DNA of 64,000 bases, taken from NCBI GenBank assembly GCA_002077045.2, contig KZ111194.1:32109-96108 (forward strand), in the 5' to 3' direction. The notes under the pieces were generated by a model that did not search any database, had not been told where the DNA came from, and saw nothing but the letters and a program-made list of their open reading frames with translations. Source of the stretch: Rachicladosporium sp. CCFEE 5018. Its lineage: Eukaryota > Ascomycota > Dothideomycetes > Cladosporiales > Cladosporiaceae. The position numbers were made by a program, and so were the translations under genes. Positions 22,190 to 31,327 of this stretch are shown here, one piece after another; the first letter of the stretch is position 1, and each line of letters begins with the position of its first letter.

Positions 22190-25100
22190 ATGTTCGAAGA
22201 CATGGCGCTCGCTGCCGACAAGGAGAATGTCGCGCCCGCACCGGGTAGCGACCCGGCACAACGTAGCTCATCGCCGCGCAAAGGCGGGAAGAAGCCTCGC
22301 AGCAAAAGCATCGGACCTGGAGGACTCGAGGACGAAGACAGCAGCGTGAAGCAGAAGGTCATGATGAATCGACGGAAGTCGGCATTCGTTCCAGCAGTCA
22401 AGGGCATTCTCCCCAGCCAGGCAGACGCAGATCGCAAAGCGGCGCGTCGTAAGTCCATGGCTAACAGACGCGTCTCGTTTGCACCGGAGGCGACATTACA
22501 TACTTGGGATGTCATTGAGTACATGCGCGACCACACGACTTCGACCGAGTCTTCAGAAACGACGCGCCGGGCATCGAGCATCACGCGGTCAGCAGAAGCT
22601 AGCTCCTCGCCTAAATCGCCTGGTACGCACAATGGCAGTGGCGAGGAGCCTCCTTCAACGCCACCTGAGCAGGCATCGTCGCCTGAGAAGCTTCCACCAT
22701 CACCTGCGCCTCAACGAGACTTACACCAAAAGAAGGTGCGTCGAGGCTCTGGTGTACCTCCGATGGACTTCAATAACCCCGAGGATCTGAGCTCGCCAAG
22801 CGTGCTAGAGGGCAGTAGTGATGTCTCCGATAGTGAAGGGGAGGGTGACGGCGAGGATGATGATGACTTGGAGGATGCCACAGGCACTGCTATGAGCCTC
22901 GATATGGGTGGCGACAATACTTTGCTGTCCACTACGGAAAGCGAGGGCTCCAGCACATCGTCTAGTGCGAGATTGGAGCGGAATCTTCGCGCTGCGGCAG
23001 AGCAAGCTGGTACGAGGGGTATTGAATATGATGAGGCATATGAAGAGGAAGGCGAGCAGTCTATGGAGATGGCGGGTGACGAGATCACGAATGCGTTCGA
23101 GCAATGGGAGCAGCAGGAGGTCATACAGCCGCATAGGTCTGCCGCGCTGGATCAGGAGAATGTTAATCCCTTTTCTCCTGCATTCAAGGCTGTGGTGACA
23201 GCGCCACTCGTCTCCCACCCTGAGACTATCATCGAGGAGGAAGAAGAGGAGATGAGCATGGACGTCACCCGCGCCGTGGGTGGCATCACAAGGTCTAAGA
23301 CGCCCGTCGAAGTAAGCTCTCCGGCCGACGATGGGACGATGGAATTCACTCGCGCTGTAGGCAAGGTGCACACTACGACCACGCATGTCACCACGAGCTC
23401 GAAGAAGCGACGCCTTTCGACCACTGATGCAGGATCGCCTGGTGTAACGACCATCACCTCGCAATCCAAGCGACGACGTTCCTCAATTGCGAGGTCGTCC
23501 CTAGGCGACGAGACGATGGACCTCACGATCGCTATGGGCGGTATTGAGGATACTGGACCTCCTGCGCGAGCAGAGCGAAGGCGCAGCGTCGCTAGGCGAC
23601 GATCATCAGGCGTTGCATCCGAGCAGGGCGAAATGACTATGGACTTTACGCGACCGATGGGAGGTCTGCAAGCCTCGAAGCGTCAGTCTACTGATAGCTT
23701 CGACGAGAACGAAGAGCTGACCATGGAGTTAACCACGGTGTTGGGTGGCATCAAGGCTGCTCAACGACATGCTGATGCGACACCATCCACGCCGCTAGAC
23801 GAGGAGCCGCCCAGGGAGCTGACTGCAGCTGTGAATACGACACCAAAAGATCAGGAGCGGTTCCGAGACGTGGAGGATACTGGACCAGTGAAGCTGCTTA
23901 CACCGATCTTGAAGAAGCAAGCGAAGGGCGATAGACTGTCGGCAAAAGCCAGGAGGGCTTCCTTCAGTGCAGAGGAGCCACCCAAGGAGCCAAAACCCGA
24001 AGAGAAGCTGCAGATGCGAGGTTTCTCGCCCTTCAAGCTTGGTCGTATGAGCCAGTACAAGAGCTCGCCTCTCAAGCAGGAAGTCTCGTATCCTGATCTG
24101 CCGGCGCAATCGCAGCAGATGCTCGCGGGCGAGTCAACGCCAGTGCCTGCAGTTGTCCGCCAAGCTGTCAGCAGTCCAGGAAGCGGGCTTAGGAATCAGG
24201 CGAATGCTCAGCTTGAGGCCGAAGCACAACTGTCGGAGGAGTTGCCACGCTTGCGGAGCAGTCCGCTGAAGGCCAGATCTTCACCTCGAAGGAGTTCAAC
24301 GCCAGCGCAAAGTCCTTCTCCACGTAAGGGGAGCACTCCAAAGACCGCATCGCCTGCGAAAGTAACGCCACAGAAAGTCACCACTCCAAAGCCGGCTACT
24401 CCCAGCCCTGTCGCCAACAGGCATTCCTCGCCCGCTGTTCGCACTCCGTTGCGTAGCGCTACGCCGCGCACGACTACGCCTCAGCGTGCAAGCACTCCCG
24501 AGCAGACCGCTGCTAGGGCCAGTCCGCTGGAGTCTCGCAAGATGCTCGACTCGATCAAGCTAATGTCAACGCCACGCAAGGAGACACTCAAGTCGATGAC
24601 TCCCAAGAAGCAGACTCCAGCGAAGCAAGCATCTCCTGTCAAGCGCCATACTCCAGCGACTCGAAGTGCGCCCAGAGCTCGACAAGTCATCCCGGCCTCG
24701 CCTGCCAAACAGCTCAGCGACGACCTTGTCAAACTTTCCTCGGATGACCAGCCTAAGCAGCCAGTCCACCTTCAAGAGTTTCTCGACGCCGCCGGTATCC
24801 GTTTCATGGACCTTACAACCACCAAACGACGCATGACAGCCATGCCCACGCCTTCCAAGAACCGCAAGTCCACAGACGTCCTCCAGCCCGAAGTCACCCT
24901 GGCGGCCGCAGTCATAGCAGCAGCCTGCACCGAGCCCGAAAAGGAGCTCTTCTCCCACGCCTGCCACGAGTTGAAACGCTACATTCACGAGGGCAAAGGC
25001 GCGATCAAGGAGCTCGAAGCTGAAACTTTCCGCGAGACGCCACCTTTGCTGCAAGCGTATATGTCTGCTGGATCTTCCAGAGGGGCTGTGATTGATGCGC

Positions 25101-26290
25101 AACTGAGGGACATCAAGACGCATGCGAGGCTGAGGAGTAAGGAGATGTGGTATGGCTGGCGGGGCCAGCTCTTGGAGGAGCTGATGCATGTGTTGCATGG
25201 GATTGCTGAGGGGTTGCTGAGGGATGATGAGGTGTTGTTGGAGAAGGAGGAGATTATCGCTGAGGTTCTGCCGGGATTGTTGGAGCAGCGGGATGGACTT
25301 GAGGTCGAGGCTGCGAGACTGCAGGAAGCTGCTAACGCTGTGTCGCCTGAAGAGAAGGAGGAGCTGGACGCTGCTCGCGAACGGCTCGTCGAGATCGATG
25401 ACGAGCTTGAGGCAAAGCGCCTACTACTCCAGAGCCTCGAAGAAGAGTCGCAGGCCCTCGCCATTACTGAAGAGACGCTCATCGACGCCAGGACAGAGTA
25501 CACGGCTGCCATCGCCTCCGCCGACAAAGTCCGTGATTCCTGCCGGAGCATATCTCTCGACGAGATCACGATTTCTCAAAGTGAGTCATTCCAGAGATAC
25601 CTGCCCTTCCCTTCTCTACTAACATTTCTCTCAGGCCATATCGAAACTCTTGAAACTACCCACCACTGGTCCATCACCTCCGCCTCCCCCCATCCGACGA
25701 CCCTCACAATGACCTATGCTTCCACACTCCAACTCTTCTTCCACCCCACTGCCTTCAACACCCACTCCTCCTCCGCCCAGAACGCTCCCGTCGGACTCAC
25801 GTACCTCGGCACCGCTGATCCTCTGCCGACGACACTGCGCTTCTTCCTCCAGCTGATCCGAGCAGCACTACAAGCGTTGCCGCAATCTGAGACGACTGTA
25901 CCACAGTTGTTGAAGCTGGTCAGCTCGGGCTGGGAAGCTGCGCAGAAGATCGCCGAGTCCGAGAGGAGGCTAGGCATTGAAGGGTTGACTGCCACGAGGA
26001 TCTTAGCAGACGACAAGCTGCAAGTGTCGAGCTTCATCCTCTTGCCGAAGGTCAAGACCAAGGTCAGGGTAGACTTTGAAGTGGCTGCCTCAGTTGCTGA
26101 GGCTGGGGGCGAAATTAGCGTTGGAACAGAGCTGGGGTGCAAGGTCGTATACGGCGAGCCGTACAACGAGAGTAAGATGAAGGATGCCATCGAGTCGAAA
26201 GCTGGTGAGATGGGCGAAGGCTGGGCTGACGCGGTGAGGGACTTGAGGGAGAAGCTTCTTGTTCGTGGCAAGAAGGCGGGACGGAAGTGA
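22190..26290 (+). CDS. SPC7: Kinetochore scaffold Spc7/KNL1, copy B, complete
   Basis: This is the full-length gene. An intron at 25581-25634 (54 nt; GTGAGT, branch CTAAC, CTCAG) keeps the frame open, so an unspliced reading gives 1366 residues and the spliced product 1348 (joining ISQ-SHIETLE). The RVSF PP1-docking motif is at 94-97. MELT-like repeats lie at about 355-545, but the sixth is RELT instead of MELT (AGG at 23813-23815). An EFLDAAGIRFMDL segment near 860 is typical of Spc7. A long coiled coil spans about 1030-1120, followed by a C-terminal RWD-like domain. In the family this region binds the MIND/Mis12 complex and positions the KMN network at centromeres. It converges on a dehydrogenase gene with 118 bp between stops. 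Confidence 0.92.
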   Translation: MFEDMALAADKENVAPAPGSDPAQRSSSPRKGGKKPRSKSIGPGGLEDEDSSVKQKVMMNRRKSAFVPAVKGILPSQADADRKAARRKSMANRRVSFAPEATLHTWDVIEYMRDHTTSTESSETTRRASSITRSAEASSSPKSPGTHNGSGEEPPSTPPEQASSPEKLPPSPAPQRDLHQKKVRRGSGVPPMDFNNPEDLSSPSVLEGSSDVSDSEGEGDGEDDDDLEDATGTAMSLDMGGDNTLLSTTESEGSSTSSSARLERNLRAAAEQAGTRGIEYDEAYEEEGEQSMEMAGDEITNAFEQWEQQEVIQPHRSAALDQENVNPFSPAFKAVVTAPLVSHPETIIEEEEEEMSMDVTRAVGGITRSKTPVEVSSPADDGTMEFTRAVGKVHTTTTHVTTSSKKRRLSTTDAGSPGVTTITSQSKRRRSSIARSSLGDETMDLTIAMGGIEDTGPPARAERRRSVARRRSSGVASEQGEMTMDFTRPMGGLQASKRQSTDSFDENEELTMELTTVLGGIKAAQRHADATPSTPLDEEPPRELTAAVNTTPKDQERFRDVEDTGPVKLLTPILKKQAKGDRLSAKARRASFSAEEPPKEPKPEEKLQMRGFSPFKLGRMSQYKSSPLKQEVSYPDLPAQSQQMLAGESTPVPAVVRQAVSSPGSGLRNQANAQLEAEAQLSEELPRLRSSPLKARSSPRRSSTPAQSPSPRKGSTPKTASPAKVTPQKVTTPKPATPSPVANRHSSPAVRTPLRSATPRTTTPQRASTPEQTAARASPLESRKMLDSIKLMSTPRKETLKSMTPKKQTPAKQASPVKRHTPATRSAPRARQVIPASPAKQLSDDLVKLSSDDQPKQPVHLQEFLDAAGIRFMDLTTTKRRMTAMPTPSKNRKSTDVLQPEVTLAAAVIAAACTEPEKELFSHACHELKRYIHEGKGAIKELEAETFRETPPLLQAYMSAGSSRGAVIDAQLRDIKTHARLRSKEMWYGWRGQLLEELMHVLHGIAEGLLRDDEVLLEKEEIIAEVLPGLLEQRDGLEVEAARLQEAANAVSPEEKEELDAARERLVEIDDELEAKRLLLQSLEEESQALAITEETLIDARTEYTAAIASADKVRDSCRSISLDEITISQSESFQRYLPFPSLLTFLSGHIETLETTHHWSITSASPHPTTLTMTYASTLQLFFHPTAFNTHSSSAQNAPVGLTYLGTADPLPTTLRFFLQLIRAALQALPQSETTVPQLLKLVSSGWEAAQKIAESERRLGIEGLTATRILADDKLQVSSFILLPKVKTKVRVDFEVAASVAEAGGEISVGTELGCKVVYGEPYNESKMKDAIESKAGEMGEGWADAVRDLREKLLVRGKKAGRK

Positions 26291-26408
26291 GCTTTCTGAC
26301 AGTGTTCTTGTATAGCTTGGACTTTCATGAATGAATGACATTGTTTCTCTTACTACGGCTACACAGTCTTGCCTGTTCCTAATGATTCGGATCCCGCATG
26401 CGACAACA

Positions 26409-27475
26409 TCAGTCCGTCAGCCCAGCCATCTCCGGCTTCATCGTTAGCAGATTCGAATTCGCCTCGATAACATTCTTCTTCGCTTTCAGCTCCTCGACAT
26501 CCCAGTGGGCCCACAAAAACCTGCCTCTGACAAAGTCGGCCTCCGGACTCGCGAGCCACACCACGAACTGTCCCGGCAAGTTTGCTGCACGCCCTAGAGT
26601 CAGCAACATTCTCACCGTGCAAACGTGACGTGGTACTCACGATCGTCCCACTCCAGATCGTCCTTCCCAAGCCCGAAGACATCAGCAGCCATCTGCGTGA
26701 AAGCCACAGCGGGATGAAATGTGAACGCTCGAACACCTTGCGCTGTTCCAGCGTGTGGTAATGCTTCGATATGGATGTCAGACATCAGCTTCGACATGGC
26801 GAGCTTGCTTGCGCCGTAGCCTGCTGTGCCCATGCCGCTCATATAGCTGCGTGAAGTGTTAGATACTATACTCCAGGACACCTCAAGAAGTGAGGTACTG
26901 GACTTACGCGCCACCGGTCGAGACGTGGATGATCGTCCTTTCAGCCTTCGCCGGTCGGGCTAAGTAAGCGCTGATGAGCGACATGTTGGCTAGGACATTC
27001 AGCTCGAAGTCTGCGCGCAGCTCTTCGGGTGGGATGGCGGCGGTTGGGGCGATTGGCTGGGATCGCCCGGCTGAGAGGACCAGGATGTCGATATCGCCGG
27101 CTTCGTCGAGGACTCGGGCGATGTCCTGGGGAGAAGAGATGGAGCCCGTGTGGGCATGGATAGTTGCTGAGGGGTAGAGAGCCTCGAGAGAGGCCTTGGT
27201 GGAAAGAAGAGGGCCTGCGGTACGGGCGAGGATGTGGATGTTAGAAGCGGAGGCTGTAGCGAGAGCAGTGGTGATTGCTAGGCCGATGCCGGTGGCTAGT
27301 GAGGTATCAGAGGTGTTCAGAAGGAGGTGAGGACGTGTTAGATCATACCACCCCCGGTGATGAGGATATTCTTGCCCTTGAGGCTTAGCTCAGGCCGGGT
27401 TGGAGATATGGCCGGGTAGGGCTTCGTGTGGTAGGTCGCAGTGGGACGGGGGAGTGTCTTGAGAAAGTCGATCAT
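26409..27475 (-). CDS. Short-chain dehydrogenase/reductase, four exons
   Basis: Exons 27475-27349, 27295-26908, 26846-26641 and 26593-26409 give 301 residues. Introns have donors GTATGA, GTAAGT and GTGAGT. The product has the SDR cofactor motif TGGATGIG at about 39-46, an LSAG motif, catalytic Ser in HVSTGG, and YGASK with catalytic Tyr and Lys. The C-terminal part (FHPAVAFTQMA, then a short exchange region) resembles fungal SDRs of unknown substrate; NAD(P)H-dependent oxidoreduction is implied by family only. No signal peptide is seen. It is divergently oriented from the ZIP transporter across 735 bp. Confidence 0.85.
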
Positions 27476-28210
27476 GCTAACGAACGATACGGACGTGTAT
27501 TATTGGCTTTATGAAGAGGTATGCGTGAGACTAGGGAGTACTTGCGATGCTTGACCGACGATGCTGGAAGACGAAAGCTGAGAGTGTACTTATACCTTGC
27601 TGCTGAACGGAGTTTGCTGTGCGGCGTGAGAAGGGCATGTCTCTTGATTGCAAAGCATTGTCTCGAGATATGCCATTGGGGAGACGATCGCTGTCCGAGT
27701 TGGAGCGAAGTAATAGAGGGACAGTGGAAGCATCGTAAGCTTTTGGTAGCGAGAGCGTCAGCTCCCTCAGGTCCGATCACGTGCTCGGACTTGAACTGGG
27801 AGCCACGCACTAATCCGACTTCGGAAGCTACGATCAGTACCTCTTCACAGCTGGTATGCATTCCTGCACCGTTGCCATTGTTTGGACAGCACTGGAAATC
27901 AGCTGACATTGCCGATGACTGGGGTGATTTTCCATGGTATTGCTTCATCACAAAACGTATGCTAGTCGTATCAATCAGCGCAGAATGATGGAAAGAATGA
28001 CAGACCCTAGCAAAGTTATCTTGTCGATGACGAAGAACGCTATGCCCAATCGAGCTGACAAGCACCGTGATGGTTGGACCGTGGTGGCCATGCGAATTCG
28101 CTGACCATTGGAAGACGTGATATATGATGATCGTACAACAACCACATCAACGCCGACAAATACAACTAGCCGGGCTAAACGTTGTTACCCGACAAAGGCA
28201 CATCAACACG
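27476..28210. promoter_or_regulatory. Divergent promoter region SDR / ZIP transporter
   Basis: These 735 bp lie between start codons. A CACGTG E-box is present near 27780. No zinc-response element of the ACCTT-AAGGT type was seen. A minus-strand open frame covering much of it has no recognisable features. Confidence 0.4.
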
Positions 28211-29505
28211 ATGTCCGAATGCGTGGGCAACAACTATGACGGTCGTATGGGCACACGGATCAGCGCCATCTTCGTGATCTTGGTGGGGAGCTTCCTGGGT
28301 ACATGGTTTCCTGTGTTCGCTGCACGACACAAGGGCGTCGGAGTACCCAGCTGGGCGTTCTTCATCGCGAAGTACTTCGGCTCGGGAGTCATATTAGCGA
28401 CAGCTTTCATACACGTCAGTAGAGCCTTCTTGCATCCAAGCGGCAGCAAACTGACATTGTTCCAGCTCTTAGCACCGGCGAATGAAGCACTCAGTAATCC
28501 CTGCCTTACTGGACCGATAACGGATTACTCATGGGTGGAGGGCATCGCGTTGATGACAGTGTTCGCACTGTTCTTCGTTGAGCTCATGACGATGCGCTAT
28601 GCGCGCTTCGGCCATGAACACGAGCATGATGTTGAGCATGGTGATGGGTGAGCACAGCTGAGAAGATAATGCAACCTTTTGACTGACGAAACGTCCGCAG
28701 ACACAGTCACGCCGGAACATCCAGCCCGACTTACTCTGATGAGCCGGTGGCACTAAAGAGTGCGGCAGGTACCGGTCTTGACGTGCCATTGGAGGACACA
28801 TCAAAGGCACCCGGCCGCAAAGATTCATCATGCGCTGGACCACACATGCCCGGAGATGACCATCTTTCGCACGCTCGCGAGCATCCAGTGAATGCGAACA
28901 ATGGTGAGCTAGCCCGTTGATACTTTTGCTCAAGTGACAATGACTGATTCATCTCAGCTCAAGTGAGCGCCCATACTCACGGCGACTCCCGGAAGACGTT
29001 CGACCCAGAGTCCTACAGCGCTCAGCTCACCGCAGTCTTCATCCTGGAGTTCGGCGTCATCTTCCACTCGATCTTCATCGGTCTGACGCTTGCGGTCGCG
29101 GGTGAGGAGTTTGCGACTCTGTATGTTGTCCTGGTCTTCCATCAGACGTTCGAAGGCCTTGCACTCGGCAGTCGACTAGCCTCGATCGAATGGCCGAAGA
29201 CCAAGCGATGGACCCCTTACATACTCGGGTGCGGCTACGCGATCTCAACGCCCATCGCCATTGCCATCGGTCTTGGAGTGAGAGAGTCCTTCTCGCCCGG
29301 CAGTCAGACAACGTTGATCGCCAACGGGGTGTTCGACTCGATATCGGCTGGCATACTGATATACACCGCGCTCGTGGAGCTGATGGCACATGAGTTCATG
29401 TTCAGTGGGTACATGCAGCGGGCGCCCATCAAGGTGGTGCTTGCAGCCGTCGGGACGATGGCCTTGGGTGCTTCGCTCATGGCTCTGCTCGGCAAGTGGG
29501 CGTAA
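28211..29505 (+). CDS. ZIP-family zinc transporter (Zrt-like), four exons
   Basis: Exons 28211-28414, 28466-28647, 28701-28903 and 28958-29505 give 378 residues. The first intron is 51 nt and in frame, so unspliced translation would insert 17 residues. An in-frame ATG at 28124 would add 29 residues; 28211 is preferred because MSECVGNNYDGRMG fits the usual start before TM1. The protein has three N-terminal membrane segments, a His-rich cytoplasmic loop (HEHEHDVEHGDGHSH), and five C-terminal segments. FHSIFIGL and HQTFEGLALG carry the metal-site His and Glu of TM4 and TM5. ZIP proteins import Zn2+ (sometimes Fe2+) into the cytosol; plasma-membrane uptake is the likely role by similarity to Zrt1/Zrt2. 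Confidence 0.9.
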
Positions 29506-30183
29506 GAGCCTACTTGGCAATGACACGATCAGATGGTCTTTCTGTCGGCGTTCAAGCGTGTGCTATATTATAGACCGTGTGCAATGATGGAGATTATGTC
29601 CGCAATGAAAGGCATGACAGGACACGAATGTTCCAAGTCTCTGCTGGCATCGCCACCGCGTCATTGCGTAACAGTCCTCCAGGTACCTGCATATCGTACC
29701 TCTTCCACCTTTCGGATCTTGTTTAATCACTCAAAACGTGCAACTGCGTACTTCCGCATAGAAGATCACCGGGATTCGTTACCGTTTGAACTTTTAGTCT
29801 GTCGGCGCGAAGACAGTTCATCATCCTCGCTGGCGGATGTGTAGTAAGCGCTAAGCAACGAGGCATCCTCCTGATCGATTGGATGGGTAGCTCTAGGGCA
29901 TACGCATGTCGGTGGTGTTGAGGACTTCCTGTAGACGCACTTTCTTCACATGCACGAGCAGCTTTAGATTGATATCGAAGCTTCCTCGTGCACCTCTTGT
30001 CGCACAGGGACCAAAGTCGACACCTCATCAGTTGTTCAGCGCGAATGTAAGCCAGATTTCTCACGCTGGTGATGAAGACCCATATGCTTCATCTCCTGGG
30101 CTGCACCTTGGAGATAGAACTAGCATTGACTGATGAATGCACTCCAGGGCCTCTTCTAACGCTTCGCCAGGAAACTAGGCATA
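29506..30183. other. Intergenic region with possible coding relic
   Basis: No intact gene is seen. On the minus strand, around 30020-29790, two short open pieces read GVDFGP...GARGSFDIN and, after stops and a frame change, HPIDQEDASLLSAYYTSASE. The second resembles LSAYYTSDD in the KMT6 tail. This may be a decayed fragment or chance. Confidence 0.3.
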
Positions 30184-31222
30184 ATGGACGAAGTCATCAA
30201 ACAACAAATCAGCATCATCAACAACAACATTAAGACCGACGTCCCCTGGGAGCAAGACGAATCCTACCCCCAGCCCTTCCACCTCTACGACTCAAGCGCC
30301 TCGCAATGGTTCGCTCACACCTCCACCGCACATCAACTCCCCACGAGCGCCGAGATAACCCACCTCGAGCTCTTCAGCTGGAACATAGACTTCATGCTGC
30401 CCTTCGGCGACTCTCGAATGGGTGCCGCTCTCGCCCACCTTCAAAGTCTCATCAGCATACTCCCAGAGTCCACAGCCCACGTGATCTTCCTCCAAGAATG
30501 CACACCCTCCGACCTCCGCCTCCTCGCCTCGACGCCCTGGATTCAGCAGAGCTTCGCCATTACGGATCTGGATAGCAGTATGTGGGCGAACGCACACTAC
30601 GGCACCACAACGCTGATTTCCCGCAAATGCCCAGTCCAGCAAGTCTTCCGCGTGCACTTCTCGGCCACGAATCAGGAAGCGGGACGGCCTGTTTACGGAT
30701 TTGCTGCTGAACGATCACCAGATTTTCCGGCTCTGTAATGCTCATCTGGAGTCGCTTGCTCTGAAGCCGCCGCTACGGCCGAAGCAGATGGAACTTATAG
30801 CTGCGCATCTGCACTCCCCTTCGATACCCTTCGCCCTCGTGGCAGGCGATTTCAACGCTATTGAACCATTCGACCGCTCTTTGCACACCGACACAAAGCT
30901 TACCGACGCCTTCCTCTCTCTTGGCGGAGTCGAAGACACTGAGGAAGGGTATACGTGGGGCCAGCAAGCTGCTACGCATTTACGGGAGCAATTCGGCTGT
31001 TCTCGTATGGATAAGATTTTCTTCCGGGGTGATGGGGCAAGGTGTGTGGGGTTTGAGAGGTTTGGGCAGGGGGTAGAGGTGCAGGATCCGGCGGAAGGGG
31101 AGCGGATCACAGGATTGGGATTCGACAAGGCGTGGATTACTGATCACTTGGGGGTGAGGGCGAGGTTTGAGGTGATCGCGGCAGGTAACGGGCAGGTGGA
31201 GAACGGTAAAGGGAAACTGTGA
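30184..31222 (+). pseudogene. TDP2-like endonuclease/exonuclease/phosphatase gene with frameshift
   Basis: Two frames together make one protein of about 345 residues. Frame 1 from ATG 30184 has FSWNIDFM and IFLQECTP, the Asn and Glu of the EEP active site. It goes off frame near 30676-30682, then stops at 30738. The adjacent frame continues with LLNDHQIFRLCNAHLESL, the AGDFNAIEP motif, the RMDKIFFRG segment and ITDHLGVRARF, ending at 31222. Ignoring one A in the GAAGC at 30676-30680 restores continuous homology. The order and motifs match tyrosyl-DNA phosphodiesterase 2-like proteins, which remove 5'-tyrosyl topoisomerase II adducts; substrate is inferred. No splice signals explain the shift. 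It is a pseudogene or carries a one-base sequence error. Confidence 0.75.
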
Positions 31223-31327
31223 TGTGTATGATTTGACGAAGCTATGTATGAAGGAAGTACGCGATCTGGGTATCAACTAAATACAAATGTTGTACAATAA
31301 ATTCTCGCACATGACTGATGATGCACG

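Larger units (their letters stand above)
12353..24601 (+). repeat. Large direct repeat, copy B (four-gene block)
   Basis: This is the second copy of the block. It starts directly after the gap with the same base as the window start. The last base shared with copy A is 24601, after which Spc7 simply continues to its normal end. Intact reading frames and mostly synonymous differences in both copies indicate that both are, or until recently were, functional. Confidence 0.95.

Noticed and set aside
27472..28065. Minus-strand open frame of 197 codons between the SDR and ZIP genes
   Set aside because: It lies in the divergent promoter region and has no domain or splice support.
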